From Micropruina glycogenica (GTDB lineage: Bacteria; Actinomycetota; Actinomycetes; Propionibacteriales; Propionibacteriaceae), in assembly GCF_900289045.1 (NCBI RefSeq), contig NZ_LT985188.1, positions 1,674,001-1,738,000 of the forward strand: a DNA stretch of 64,000 bases, in the 5' to 3' direction. Shown in pieces: positions 1 through 9,540 of this stretch (positions are counted from its first letter, which is position 1; every line of letters starts with the position of its first letter). A program made the translations under genes and the position numbers. Under the pieces are notes generated by a model. That model saw only the letters and a program-made list of their open reading frames with translations, searched no databases and was not told the DNA's origin.

Positions 1-382
1 CGTCCACCGTGACGAGCTCTTCGATCGAGGTGAGAAAGTCGTCGACCGGCAGTTCGGGCAGCATCAGCCGACGCGCGGACGCGTTCAAGCGCTCGGCGTT
101 GCGTTCGGGGCGAAACAGCCAGATGGAGCCGTCCGCGTGCCGGTAGGCCTTCAAACCCTCGAAGACCTCTTGGGCGTAGTGCAGTACGGCGGTCGACGGG
201 TCGAGCTGAAACGGCCCGTAGGGCACCACCGCGTCGTCGGACCACCCGCCGTCCTTGCGCCAGGTCGCCACCGCCATGTGGTCGGTGAAGTAGACCCCGA
301 AGCCCGGGTCGGCGTGAATGCCGGCGATCTTCTCGGGTGTGGACGGGGTGTCGGTGGCGGTCAGCGGAAAGCGCAGCGGCAT
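1..382 (-). CDS. ilvE: Branched-chain amino acid aminotransferase (N-terminal part; continues past the window edge)
   Basis: This is a PLP-dependent transaminase that makes the last step of valine, leucine and isoleucine synthesis, swapping amino groups between glutamate and 2-keto acids. The 127 visible residues include GFGVYFTDHM, the conserved stretch HYAQEVFEGLKAYR and a following RPERNAERLN segment, all typical of the fold-type IV BCAT N-terminal domain. The ATG at 382 is chosen because it gives the usual N-terminus. A TATTGT hexamer (390-395, read on the minus strand) lies about 8 nt upstream, so the mRNA may be leaderless. It is divergent from leuB. The catalytic lysine region lies outside the window. 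Confidence 0.93.
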   Translation of the reverse strand, partial: MPLRFPLTATDTPSTPEKIAGIHADPGFGVYFTDHMAVATWRKDGGWSDDAVVPYGPFQLDPSTAVLHYAQEVFEGLKAYRHADGSIWLFRPERNAERLNASARRLMLPELPVDDFLTSIEELVTVD

Positions 383-618
383 GGGCAGGACAATACTCGC
401 CGGGCGCCGGACGCCGTCCCGCCGCGCGACGGTCGTGAAATGACGACGGATTTCGAGGCGCTTGGCGCTCAATCAGCGCCGCCGGCGTCAGAATCGGTCG
501 TCATTCCCTGGAACTACGAGCGGACGGCCGCAACCGACGGAGTCCCTGACCTGGCGGGAGTTGGGGACGGTTCCGAACTCGCGCCACCCGGTTATCCACA
601 GGTTTCGTGAGACTCGCA

Positions 619-656
619 TTCGCTGGCCACCACACCTCTCCTAAGGTGGCCGGGTG
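619..656 (+). promoter_or_regulatory. Putative leuB promoter with an overlapping 7-bp dyad
   Basis: A TAAGGT hexamer (642-647) sits 7 nt before the GTG start at 654, which would place transcription initiation at the start codon (a leaderless mRNA). TTCGCT at 619-624 is in the -35 position with a 17-nt spacer. A dyad GGCCACC (625-631) / GGTGGCC (645-651) overlaps the -10 and could be an operator. Alternatively AAGGTGG is simply the Shine-Dalgarno sequence. The two readings cannot be separated by eye. The rest of the 383-653 gap holds only a small hairpin at 464-480. Confidence 0.4.
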
Positions 657-1706
657 CCACAGAACATCGCTGTCATTCCCGGTGACGGAATCGGGCCCGA
701 AGTCGTCGCCGAGGGACTCAAGGCGCTGAAGGCGACCGTGGGTGCCGACGCCTTCGACTTCACCCACTACGACTTGGGGGCCGAGCGCTGGCAGCGCACC
801 GGCGAAGTGCTGCCCGATTCGGTGCTGGCCGAGTTGGCCCGCGCCGATGCGCTGATTCTGGGCGCGGTCGGCGCGGCGCCGGGGTCGAAGGCGATCCCGT
901 CCGGGCTGCTGGAGCGGGGCCTGCTGCTGAAGTTGCGCTTCGCGTTCGACCACTACGTCAACCTGCGGCCGTCCACCCTCTACCCGGGCATCACCACTCC
1001 CCTGTCGGACGCCGTCGTGGCGCGCGGACCCATCGACTTTGTGGTGGTGCGCGAGGGCACCGAAGGCCTGTACTGCGGCGTCGGCGGCTCGATGCAGACC
1101 GGCACCCCGTTCGAGGTGGCCAACGAGGTGAGCGTGAACACCGCCCGCGGTGTCGAGCGGGTGATTCGTGACGCCTTCGAGCGGGCGATGCGGCGCCGCA
1201 AGAAGGTGACCCTGGTGCACAAGCACAACGTGCTGGTCAACGCGGGCGGGCTGTGGAACCGCATCTTCGGGGCGGTCGCCGAAGAGTACCCCGACGTGAC
1301 CACCGACTACCTGCACGTGGACGCCACCATGATCATGCTGGTGCAGGACCCCCAGCGCTTCGACGTGATCGTCACCGACAACCTGTTCGGCGACATCGTC
1401 ACCGACCTGGCGGCCGCCGTCACCGGTGGCATCGGCCTGGCGGCCTCGGCCAACATCAACCCCACCGGTGAGTTTCCGTCGATGTTCGAGCCGGTGCACG
1501 GCTCGGCGCCCGACATCGCCGGCCAGGGCATCGCCGACCCGACCGCCACGATCTCGTCCATGGCCCTGCTGCTGGACCACCTTGGACGGCGTGACGACGC
1601 CGCCCGCATCGACGCCGCCGTCGATGCCGACATCGCCGCACGCGGAAGCGAGAAGCGCTCCACCAGCGAGGTCGGCGACGCGATCGCTGCACGGGTCAGC
1701 GCCTGA
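654..1706 (+). CDS. leuB: 3-isopropylmalate dehydrogenase
   Basis: LeuB catalyses the NAD-dependent oxidative decarboxylation of 3-isopropylmalate in leucine synthesis (cytosolic). The 350-residue length is normal for the actinobacterial type. Visible motifs are the N-terminal [11 protein letters not shown], the substrate-binding region around [11 protein letters not shown], the catalytic-lysine region [10 protein letters not shown], the metal-binding [14 protein letters not shown] and the cofactor-binding [17 protein letters not shown]. The GTG at 654 is supported by the conserved N-terminus starting two residues later and by AAGGTGG just upstream. It is divergent from ilvE, which acts in the same pathway, and convergent with the P-type ATPase gene. 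Confidence 0.97.
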   Translation: MPQNIAVIPGDGIGPEVVAEGLKALKATVGADAFDFTHYDLGAERWQRTGEVLPDSVLAELARADALILGAVGAAPGSKAIPSGLLERGLLLKLRFAFDHYVNLRPSTLYPGITTPLSDAVVARGPIDFVVVREGTEGLYCGVGGSMQTGTPFEVANEVSVNTARGVERVIRDAFERAMRRRKKVTLVHKHNVLVNAGGLWNRIFGAVAEEYPDVTTDYLHVDATMIMLVQDPQRFDVIVTDNLFGDIVTDLAAAVTGGIGLAASANINPTGEFPSMFEPVHGSAPDIAGQGIADPTATISSMALLLDHLGRRDDAARIDAAVDADIAARGSEKRSTSEVGDAIAARVSA

Positions 1707-1766
1707 GCACGAAAAGGGGAAGGAACGCGAACACGTCCCTGAACCGTCCCGGTCTGCTCGGGCCTG

Positions 1767-4151
1767 CTAGCTGCGGCTCCAGAACACCAATGGTGCGCCG
1801 AACACTTTGCCGCGAATCCACCACAGGGCCTCGATCAACACCGCACCCACCACGCCCAGCAGCAGCCCGGTGCCCATCGCCGCCCGGTTGCCGATGTCGA
1901 GAAAGAAGATGCTCTGGGTGAACGGCCAGGTGAAGATCAGCAGGTAGGCCAGCAGGCTGAGCATCACCAGCCCCACCCGCCACCACCGGTACGGACGGGC
2001 CACCACCGCAAGCACCCAGGTGGCCGCGACGATCAGGCAGGCCAGGGTGGCGGTGTAGGTCTGCTGCATGGCCACCGCGCTCGGATCGTCGGTGCGCACC
2101 AGCAGGTAGGTGATGAACGTGAGCGTGCCCACCACGATGCCGGCGGGCAGCCCCAACTGCAGCACTCGTCGGACGAACCCGGGCCGGGCCTGCTCGTTGT
2201 TGGGCGCGAGCGACAGCAGGAACGCCGGAATGCCGATGGTGAACCAGCCCGTGATCGTGACGTGAATCGGCAGAAACGGAAACTGCACCCGCCACAGCAC
2301 CACCAGCAGCGCCAACAACGCCGAATAGATGGTCTTGGTCAAGAACAGGTTCGCCACCCGCTCGATGTTGCCGATCACGCGGCGTCCTTCGCCCACCACG
2401 TGCGGCAGGGTGGCGAACCGGTCGTCGAGCAGCACGATCTTGGCCACCGCCCGGGTGGCCGCCGCGCCCGAGCCCATGGCGACGCCCAGGTCGGCGTCCT
2501 TGAGCGCCAGTACGTCGTTGACGCCGTCCCCGGTCATGGCCACCGTGTGGCCCTTCGACTGCAGCGCAGCGACCATCGCCCGCTTCTGGTGCGGCGTGAC
2601 CCGGCCGAACACGTCGGTCTCGTCAACGGCGGTGGCGAATTCGACCGCGTCGGTGGGCAGGGTGCGCGCGTCGACGGCGGTGCCCGACACCACGCCCAAC
2701 GAACGGGTCACGGCCCCCACCGATGCGGCGTTGTCGCCCGAGATCACCTTGAGCTGCACCCGCTGTTCGGCGAAGTACGCCAGGGTTTCGGCGGCGTCGG
2801 GGCGAATCTTCTGGTTCAGCACGATCAGCGCCCGCGGGGTCACCGTACCGGGCGCCAGCGGGTCGTCCACGGGGCGCTCCGCTGTGGCCACCAGCAGCAC
2901 CCGCAACCCCCCGGACGCGATGCGCTCGGCCTCGAGCGCCACCGGCGAACCGGCAGGGGCCAGCACGTCCGGCGCTCCCACCACCCAGTTCTGCGCACCG
3001 CGATCGGGCACCACGAAGGTCGCCCCCGACCACTTCTTGGCCGAGGTGAACGGCAGCTTGGCCAGCACCGGCCAGGCCTGCTGCGCGGCCGGGTACCGGG
3101 CGGCGATCGCCTGCATCGAGGCGTTGGGACGGGCGTCGGCGGCCACCAGTTGCTGCAACGCGGCCGCCACCTCGGCCTCGCCCCCGCCGTCCACCAGCCG
3201 CAGTTCGCCGAACGTCATGCCGTTCTCGGTGAGCGTGCCGGTCTTGTCGGCGCACACCACGTCGACCCGCGCCAGACCCTCGATGGCCGGCAGTTCCTGC
3301 ACCAGGCAGTTGCGCCGGCCCAGCCGGACGACCCCCAACGCGAACGCCACCGAGGTGAGCAGAATCAGCCCCTCGGGCACCATCGGCACCAGCGCGCCGG
3401 CCATGGCCAGCACCGAGCGGCGCCAATCGTTGTGAGCCTGCGTCAACTGCACCACGATCGTGGCCACACCCACCGGAATCAGCACCCAGGTGATCACCTT
3501 CAGAATCGAGTTGATGCCCTGGGTGAGTTCGGACTTCACCAACGTGAACTTGGCCGCCTCGGCGGTCAGTTGCGCCGCGTACGACTCACTGCCCACCTTC
3601 GTGGCCCGATAGGCGCCCGCGCCCGCCACCACGAAACTGCCCGACATCACCGCCGCCCCGAGCGCCTTTTCTTCGGGGTCGGATTCACCGGTGAGCAGCG
3701 ACTCGTCGACCTCGAGGTACTCGGCCTCAACGACCGTGCCGTCGACCACGATCTGGTCGCCCGGGCCCACCTCGATCACGTCGTCGAGCACGATCTCGTC
3801 GCGCGCGTGGTCGCGCGCCACGCCGTCGCGCCTGATTCGTGGACGAGCCTCGCCCACCACGGCCAGGCTGTCGAGGGTGTGCTTGGCGCGCAGTTCTTGA
3901 ATGATGCCGATGGCCGAGTTGGCGATGATCAGCAGCCCGAAGGCTCCGTTGATCCACGATCCGGTGGCCAGCACCAGAGCCAGCAACACGGCCAGGATCG
4001 CGTTGATGCGGGTGAACACGTTGGCCCGCACGATGTCGGCCACGGTGCGGCCCGAGCGGGGCGGCAGGTGATTGAGCTGCCCCTGGGCGATGCGGTCGGC
4101 GACCTCGGCGGCGCTCAGCCCCGGGTCTCGGGCCTGCGTCTGTGTGGTCAC
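1767..4151 (-). CDS. ctpE: P-type cation-transporting ATPase, CtpE-like
   Basis: This is a membrane cation pump of about 795 residues, closest by recollection to mycobacterial CtpE, which has been linked to calcium uptake. Motifs in order: the actuator-domain loop LLTGES, the PMVPEGL segment in the fourth membrane helix, the phosphorylation motif [10 protein letters not shown], a KWSGATF nucleotide-binding segment and the hinge [17 protein letters not shown] hydrophobic C-terminal helix bundle follows. The long ORF can start at 4172, but the GTG at 4151 matches the usual N-terminus ([11 protein letters not shown] before SAAEVADRI). It stands alone: leuB is convergent and the next gene upstream begins a different cluster. 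Ion specificity cannot be read from sequence alone. Confidence 0.9.
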   Translation of the reverse strand: MTTQTQARDPGLSAAEVADRIAQGQLNHLPPRSGRTVADIVRANVFTRINAILAVLLALVLATGSWINGAFGLLIIANSAIGIIQELRAKHTLDSLAVVGEARPRIRRDGVARDHARDEIVLDDVIEVGPGDQIVVDGTVVEAEYLEVDESLLTGESDPEEKALGAAVMSGSFVVAGAGAYRATKVGSESYAAQLTAEAAKFTLVKSELTQGINSILKVITWVLIPVGVATIVVQLTQAHNDWRRSVLAMAGALVPMVPEGLILLTSVAFALGVVRLGRRNCLVQELPAIEGLARVDVVCADKTGTLTENGMTFGELRLVDGGGEAEVAAALQQLVAADARPNASMQAIAARYPAAQQAWPVLAKLPFTSAKKWSGATFVVPDRGAQNWVVGAPDVLAPAGSPVALEAERIASGGLRVLLVATAERPVDDPLAPGTVTPRALIVLNQKIRPDAAETLAYFAEQRVQLKVISGDNAASVGAVTRSLGVVSGTAVDARTLPTDAVEFATAVDETDVFGRVTPHQKRAMVAALQSKGHTVAMTGDGVNDVLALKDADLGVAMGSGAAATRAVAKIVLLDDRFATLPHVVGEGRRVIGNIERVANLFLTKTIYSALLALLVVLWRVQFPFLPIHVTITGWFTIGIPAFLLSLAPNNEQARPGFVRRVLQLGLPAGIVVGTLTFITYLLVRTDDPSAVAMQQTYTATLACLIVAATWVLAVVARPYRWWRVGLVMLSLLAYLLIFTWPFTQSIFFLDIGNRAAMGTGLLLGVVGAVLIEALWWIRGKVFGAPLVFWSRS

Positions 4152-4201
4152 CGGGCAAGCCTGCCACACCACTGGTCGGGCCTCGTCACGACCACCCAGG
4201 G

Positions 4202-4522
4202 TCAGTTCGCGTCGCCGCCCGGACGGGCCCAGGCCGGCGGTTCGTAGCTGACGTCGACGCCCGAATCGTTCAGCCGCTCGCTGACTCGGCGCAGTTCGGC
4301 CTCGCTCGGCAACTCGTTGGTCAACCGTAGGAACTCGGCCCCGACGTCGATGCGCTCGGCGGGCACCAGCCCGTCGCGCACGATGCGCTCGGCAAGCTCG
4401 CCGATCTCGTCAGGGCTCAACCGACGCCGCAGCACGGCCAGCAGCGGCACGTAATCCGCTTCGGGAATGCCCTGCGGGTAGCCGCCCTTGAGCCAATTGA
4501 CGATTCGCTCGATACGAGACAT
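4202..4522 (-). CDS. DUF3349 family protein (second copy)
   Basis: This is a small soluble protein of 106 residues. It begins with an amphipathic helix ([17 protein letters not shown]) followed by [18 protein letters not shown], the pattern shared by DUF3349 proteins such as mycobacterial Rv0543c. No catalytic motif is seen and the function is unknown. It lies 12 nt downstream of a paralogue and in the same run as a small membrane protein and the Pit phosphate transporter. That neighbourhood is also found in mycobacteria, which suggests a phosphate-linked role (inference). Confidence 0.8.
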   Translation of the reverse strand: MSRIERIVNWLKGGYPQGIPEADYVPLLAVLRRRLSPDEIGELAERIVRDGLVPAERIDVGAEFLRLTNELPSEAELRRVSERLNDSGVDVSYEPPAWARPGGDAN

Positions 4523-4534
4523 GAACTCCGGGCC

Positions 4535-4861
4535 TCAACCCTTCTGGTCAGTCGTCGCCTCCACCGGCGTCGATTGCAGCGGCCACCCACCCTCGGCCAG
4601 CCTGCTCGCGACGCGCCGAATGTCGGTGTCCGACGGTTCCTCCAACGCGGTTTCGCGAATCAGTGTACGGATCTCGTCATCACTGACAGAAGAGCCACGG
4701 GTCTCGCGCAGGCGGTGGGCCAGTTGCTCGACCTCGTCAGCGGTCAGCGTACGCTGCAGAATGCCCAGCAGCGCCACGTAGTCGTGTTGCGGCACACCCT
4801 CGGGGTAGCCGGCGCGCAGCCAGTGCAGGATTCGCTCCAACAGACCGCCCCGATCGCCCAT
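4535..4861 (-). CDS. DUF3349 family protein (first copy)
   Basis: This 108-residue protein is a paralogue of the next gene downstream. It shows the same core: an ILHWLRAGYPEGVPQHDY segment, then a helix ending in LTADEVEQLAHRL and a C-terminal RRVASRLAEGGWP. In the family these are four-helix proteins without a known activity. It is 15 nt downstream of the small membrane protein, so the four genes 4202-6416 probably form one operon led by pit. Confidence 0.8.
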   Translation of the reverse strand: MGDRGGLLERILHWLRAGYPEGVPQHDYVALLGILQRTLTADEVEQLAHRLRETRGSSVSDDEIRTLIRETALEEPSDTDIRRVASRLAEGGWPLQSTPVEATTDQKG

Positions 4862-4876
4862 GACGTGCCCCCGCTA

Positions 4877-5167
4877 CTACTTCTTGATGAACGTCGGAAA
4901 GACGTGCTCGAACGACACCTTGTAGCCGAACCCCGACGAGATGATGATCGCCAGGCCCACGGCGATGACGGCCAGCACCAGGGCGAAGCAGAGCCAGGCC
5001 ACGATCTTCATGGCGGGTTTGCCCGCCTCTCCGGTCACCTCGGCCGCGCCTCCGGCGCCGACCGCGAGAGCGCGCACACCGAAGGCGAAGAGGGCGGGCA
5101 GGCCGGCCCCGACCAGAATCGAGATGGCCACGACCTGGCCGATCGCATTACCGAACAGTTGCAACAT
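4877..5167 (-). CDS. Small membrane protein of the pit operon
   Basis: This 96-residue protein has two predicted membrane helices, about residues 10-38 and 52-78, separated by a short Gly/Ala-rich loop, and ends in a basic tail (FIKK). It resembles the short ORF that lies between pitA and the DUF3349 gene in mycobacteria (Rv0544c position). It is 13 nt downstream of pit, and its start is preceded by AAGGAGAA. It may be an accessory or regulatory subunit of the transporter; this is inferred from position only. Confidence 0.75.
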   Translation of the reverse strand: MLQLFGNAIGQVVAISILVGAGLPALFAFGVRALAVGAGGAAEVTGEAGKPAMKIVAWLCFALVLAVIAVGLAIIISSGFGYKVSFEHVFPTFIKK

Positions 5168-5180
5168 GTCGTGTTCTCCT

Positions 5181-6416
5181 TCAGGCCTTCGTGCTCACGG
5201 TTTCGGTGTCGGCGACGGACGCGCCCGGCTTCACTTCGCTGTGCCACTCGTCGTTGACGTTGCCGGCGTGCACGGCGCTCTTGCGCGAGTGCGCCATCAT
5301 CCAGCCGGTCAGGCCGAGCAGAATCGCGAACACCACCAGGGGGCCGCCGTAGCCGGGAATGCTGTCGCCCAGCCAGAAGCACAGGGCACCGACGATGCCG
5401 GCGGCCGGCAGGGTGATCAGCCAGGCCAGCGCCATGCGTCCGGCCACGCCCCAGCGCACCTCGGCGCCGCGGCGTCCGAGACCTGTACCCAGAATCGAAC
5501 CGGTGGCCACATGGGTGGTCGACAGGGCGAAGCCCAGGTGGCTCGAGGTGAGAATGACCGCGGCCGATGACGCCTCGGCCGCCATGCCCTGCGGCGAACT
5601 GATCTCGACCAGGCCCTTGCCCAGCGTGCGAATGATGCGCCAGCCGCCCATGTAGGTGCCGGCGGCGATCGCGACCGCACAGGCCACCTTGACCCACAGC
5701 GGAACGGTGGTGGTGTCGGTCTGCACGCCGTAGGCGATCAGGCCAAGGGTGATGACGCCCATCGTCTTCTGCGCGTCGTTGGTGCCGTGGGCCAGCGACA
5801 CCAGGCTCGCGGTGCCGATCTGACCCCACCGGAAGCCCCCCTCGGCGTAGCGCTCGGCCACGCCCGCGGTGATGCGGTAGACCAGCCAGGTGCCGATGGT
5901 GGCGACCAGGGCGGCGACCGCCGGCGAGGCGAAGGCGGGCAGAATGACCTTGCCGACCACGCCGTCCAGTTTGGTGCCGTCACCCATCCAGTTCACGCCC
6001 GCGAACCCCAGTGCCGCGGCGGTCGAGCCGATCAGGCCGCCGAAGAGCGCGTGCGACGAACTGGACGGCAGGCCGAGCAGCCAGGTGAGCAGGTTCCACA
6101 GAATGCCGCCGATGAGCCCACAGAAGACGATCATCAGCAGTTCGTGGCCGTTGTTGACCATCAGTTCGGGGTTCGGAGCCCCCGACGAGGTCTGCAGCTT
6201 GACCACCGCGTTGGTCACGGTGAGCGCGACCTCGACCGACAGGAACGCGCCGACCAGGTTGAGGATGGCCGAGAGCGCGACGGCGGTCTTCGGTTTCAGG
6301 GCGCCGGTGGCGATGGAGGTGGCCATGGCGTTGGCGGTGTCGTGAAAGCCATTGGTGAAGTCGAACGCAATGGCCGTGCCGATCACCAGGATCAGCAACA
6401 TCAATTCAAGGTTCAC
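5181..6416 (-). CDS. pit: Inorganic phosphate transporter, PiT family
   Basis: This is a low-affinity symporter that imports metal-phosphate with protons. Its 411 residues hold about 10 membrane helices and both inverted-repeat signatures of the PiT family: AFDFTNGFHDTANAMAT near the N-terminus and VSLAHGTNDAQKTMGVI in the second half. The GTG at 6416 is chosen because the next residues (NLELMLLILVIGTA) align with the usual PitA N-terminus; a TTG at 6422 is also possible. Pho-box-like repeats end 17 nt upstream, so expression probably responds to phosphate. The C-terminal tail is a short cytoplasmic Ser/Thr-rich stretch. Confidence 0.93.
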   Translation of the reverse strand: MNLELMLLILVIGTAIAFDFTNGFHDTANAMATSIATGALKPKTAVALSAILNLVGAFLSVEVALTVTNAVVKLQTSSGAPNPELMVNNGHELLMIVFCGLIGGILWNLLTWLLGLPSSSSHALFGGLIGSTAAALGFAGVNWMGDGTKLDGVVGKVILPAFASPAVAALVATIGTWLVYRITAGVAERYAEGGFRWGQIGTASLVSLAHGTNDAQKTMGVITLGLIAYGVQTDTTTVPLWVKVACAVAIAAGTYMGGWRIIRTLGKGLVEISSPQGMAAEASSAAVILTSSHLGFALSTTHVATGSILGTGLGRRGAEVRWGVAGRMALAWLITLPAAGIVGALCFWLGDSIPGYGGPLVVFAILLGLTGWMMAHSRKSAVHAGNVNDEWHSEVKPGASVADTETVSTKA

Positions 6417-6433
6417 GATCAAAGCGTGGGTGC

Positions 6434-6488
6434 CGTTGGTGAACGAGCGCTGTGAGCAAGGTGAACAACAGGTGTACGAGCGCTGTGT
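6434..6488 (-). promoter_or_regulatory. Array of 11-bp Pho-box-like direct repeats upstream of pit
   Basis: Read on the minus strand, five contiguous 11-mers occur: ACACAGCGCTC, GTACACCTGTT, GTTCACCTTGC, TCACAGCGCTC and GTTCACCAACG. Two begin with GTTCACC, the conserved half of the PhoP-binding direct-repeat unit known from Streptomyces, and all are in 11-bp register. The first and fourth are near copies of each other. The last unit ends 17 nt from the pit start codon, so the array would cover the -35 region of a leaderless or near-leaderless promoter. The assignment to PhoP is inference. Confidence 0.55.
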
Positions 6489-6587
6489 ATTGGCCGAACT
6501 CGAGCCGCCGGTTGCCGAGCCGACGCCGGCTCGTCGCGCGGGTCGAGGCTGCGAAAAGTCGGCGCTCCAACCCGTGCCCGCTCGTCG

Positions 6588-6654
6588 GATTACGTCCGAT
6601 TTCAGGGGCGTCCACGCTCAGTGAGCGTGGACCACCCCACGATCGGACGTAATC
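6588..6654. repeat. Nested 67-bp palindrome
   Basis: The outer arms GATTACGTCCGAT and ATCGGACGTAATC (6588-6600 and 6642-6654) are perfectly complementary over 13 bp. The inner arms GTCCACGCTCA (6610-6620) and TGAGCGTGGAC (6622-6632) are perfectly complementary over 11 bp with a one-base centre. Nine-base spacers separate outer from inner arms. It lies between the pit promoter and the broken channel gene. It could be an operator, a cruciform or a mobile-element remnant. Confidence 0.7.
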
Positions 6655-6768
6655 TCACGACACTGCGCGCCGATCGCTCGGCGCAAACCCCCGACGGCCT
6701 CGGTGGTGCCGCATCGGTGGGTGGACGCGCCCCACCCAAGATCCCGATCAGCGAGCCAGAGGAGCCAC

Positions 6769-7652
6769 ATGCCAACCCCAGTCAGCCCGCCGGCGGGACG
6801 CCCCGCCCTCGCCCACCCGGCCTATGAGCTGTTCGCGGCGGCTCTGTCGCTGCTGGCCATCGTGAACGTGGTGCTCTACCTGCTGATTCCCGACCCGGCG
6901 CTCGACACGATCCTGGCCGTGATGAACGGCTTGTTCAGCGTGATCTTTCTGCTGGACTTTCTGTACCGAGCCCGTCATGCCGAGTCGTTCGGCACCTACT
7001 TCGTGCGCGGCTTCGGGTGGGCAGACCTGCTGTCGTGCCTGCCGGTTCCTCAGCTGAAGCTGCTGCGCCTGTTTCGGCTCTACGGGGTGGGCCGGCGGTT
7101 GCGGGCTGCCGGCGGCACGCTCACCTGGGCCGGCCTGCGGCGCGAGTAGGCCAGCAGCGCCCTGCTGTCGCTGCTGTTGATGGGCGTGCTGGTGCTCGAG
7201 TTCGGCAGTCTGCTGGTGCTGCACTTCGAACAGCGGGCGCCTGGCGCCTCGATCGCCACCGGCTCGGACGCCCTGTGGTACACCCTGGTCACCATCGCAA
7301 CCGTCGGCCACGGCGACGAGTACCCGGTGACCGATCTGGGCCGGCTGGTCGGCGTCGTCATCATCGCACCGGCGTCGGCATCTTCGGCACCCTCGCCGGT
7401 TACCTGGCCGACCTGTTTCTGGCCAACCGCCGCCGGCATTCGCTCATGACGCACGAGCGGGCCAGCGCCACCCTGGCCCTCGACACTCCCCCAGCCGGCT
7501 CGCCACCCGAAGAACCGGACGCCTCGCCGGCCGGCGTCCCCGACCGCACCCGTCGGCTGCAGCAGCTGCGCGCCCAGTCGCAGGCCATGGTGACCGAGTT
7601 GCAGGCGCTGCTTCGGGAGGCGTCGGACGACACTGGGCGAGGGTCCGAGTAG
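6769..7652 (+). pseudogene. Voltage-gated-like potassium channel, broken by a stop and a frameshift
   Basis: The ATG at 6769 follows a good Shine-Dalgarno sequence (GAGGAG). The first part encodes several membrane helices and an arginine-rich segment (LKLLRLFRLYGVGRRLR) typical of the voltage-sensor/ion-transport family. A TAG at 7147-7149 interrupts it in frame. The same frame then continues with the pore helix and filter TIATVGHGDEYP. Near 7370 the frame must change by one base to continue into VGIFGTLAGYLADLF and a soluble tail that ends at 7652. The filter has H where potassium channels usually have Y. With two lesions, a functional full-length product is unlikely unless these are assembly errors. 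Confidence 0.8.
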
Positions 7653-7673
7653 CGAGCGTCCCGTGGAAGAGGG

Positions 7674-7770
7674 AGGGTCTCGACGAGCTCGACCAGCGGC
7701 GGGTCTCGACAAGCTCGACAACAGAGGTCTCGACGAGCTCGACCAACAGAGGTCCCGATGAGCTCGACCG
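7674..7770. repeat. Cluster of four CTCGACNAGCTCGACC repeats
   Basis: Four copies of GGTCTCGACGAGCTCGACC-like units follow one another, with small changes (AAGCTCGACA, CCCGATGAGC). The same unit recurs singly at 13270, 14277 and 49048, in tandem at 27687-27874, and split by the IS110 element at 15718/17125. It is a dispersed intergenic repeat of this genome. The half-sites TCGAC and GTCGA make it partly palindromic. No coding potential is seen here. Confidence 0.85.
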
Positions 7771-7785
7771 GTGATCTGGACGGCA

Positions 7786-7824
7786 GAACGGGCGCCCGTC
7801 CCTTGTGGGGACTGACGCCCGTTC
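7786..7824 (-). terminator. Hairpin downstream of ilvC
   Basis: GAACGGGCG (7786-7794) pairs with CGCCCGTTC (7816-7824), and inside it GTCCC pairs with GGGAC around TTGTG. It begins 34 nt after the ilvC stop. It lacks a clear U-run, so it may act as a weak or Rho-assisted terminator of the ilvBNC operon. Confidence 0.6.
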
Positions 7825-7858
7825 CTCATGCGCCCCGGGTGCGAAGGCGCAGGTCTCA

Positions 7859-8896
<1,038 letters not shown>

Positions 8897-8900
8897 TTAC

Positions 8901-9437
8901 CTAGTTGTTGAGCACGGGCGTGCGGATTCTGTCTGACTTCGACCGGTCGGTGAGCGACTTGCTGCCCCGACCCAGGGCCACCAGGCCCGACTGCACCAGC
9001 TCTCGAATGCCGTACGGACGCAGCATTTCGAGCAGCGCTTCGAGTTTGTCGGGTGAACCCGTGGCCTCGATGGTCAGCGACTCGTTCTGCACGTCGACGG
9101 TCTTGCCGCGGAACAGCTGGACGATCTCGATGATCTGGCTGCGGGTGCTCGGGTCGGCCTTCAGCTTGATCAGCACCAACTCGCGGCGCACCGACGCCTC
9201 TTCGAGTTCGACGATCTTGAGCACCTCGACCAGTTTGTTGAGCTGCTTGGTGATCTGCTCCAGAAACTGGGCGTTCTCGACGCCGACCTGCAGCGTGATG
9301 CGCGACAGCTCGGGACGCTCGGTCGGCCCGACCGCCAGCGACTCGATGTTGTAGCCGCGACGGGCGACCAGGCCCGAGATCCGCGCCAGAACACCGGGCC
9401 TGTTCTCGACCAGCACGCTGAGGGTGTGCGTCCTCAC
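8901..9437 (-). CDS. ilvN: Acetolactate synthase small (regulatory) subunit
   Basis: IlvN binds the catalytic subunit IlvB and gives feedback inhibition by branched-chain amino acids. The 178-residue protein has an N-terminal ACT domain (TLSVLVENRPGVLARISGL) and a C-terminal regulatory domain (ELVLIKLKAD...). The open frame extends upstream to 9554, but that part is translation of a noncoding duplication. The GTG at 9437 matches the family N-terminus and has GAGGTGG 7 nt before it. The duplicated region before it contains a second, apparently unused copy of the same ribosome-binding sequence. Confidence 0.95.
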   Translation of the reverse strand: MRTHTLSVLVENRPGVLARISGLVARRGYNIESLAVGPTERPELSRITLQVGVENAQFLEQITKQLNKLVEVLKIVELEEASVRRELVLIKLKADPSTRSQIIEIVQLFRGKTVDVQNESLTIEATGSPDKLEALLEMLRPYGIRELVQSGLVALGRGSKSLTDRSKSDRIRTPVLNN

Positions 9438-9540
9438 AGTCCCACCTCGCCGGTGTGGCTGGAACTCGCTTCGCTCGTGCGGATTCTCACAAGTCCCACC
9501 TCGCCGGTGTGGCTGGAACTCGCTTCGCTCGTGCAGATTC
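9434..9540 (-). repeat. Tandem duplication of a 53/54-bp segment between ilvB and ilvN, including the ilvN ribosome-binding site
   Basis: Positions 9434-9486 and 9487-9540 are nearly identical; the differences are a one-base indel near one end and one G/A change near the other. Each unit, read on the minus strand, runs from GAATC(T/C)GCACGAGCG through GAGTTCCAGCCACACC to GGCGAGGTGGGACT and then a GTG or TTGTG. The whole ilvB-ilvN gap consists of the two copies. The copy adjoining ilvN supplies its Shine-Dalgarno GAGGTGG. Confidence 0.9.

Noticed and set aside
2262-4247. 661-codon plus-strand ORF
   Set aside because: It is antisense to the P-type ATPase gene, whose motifs are unmistakable; GC-rich third positions keep the opposite strand open.
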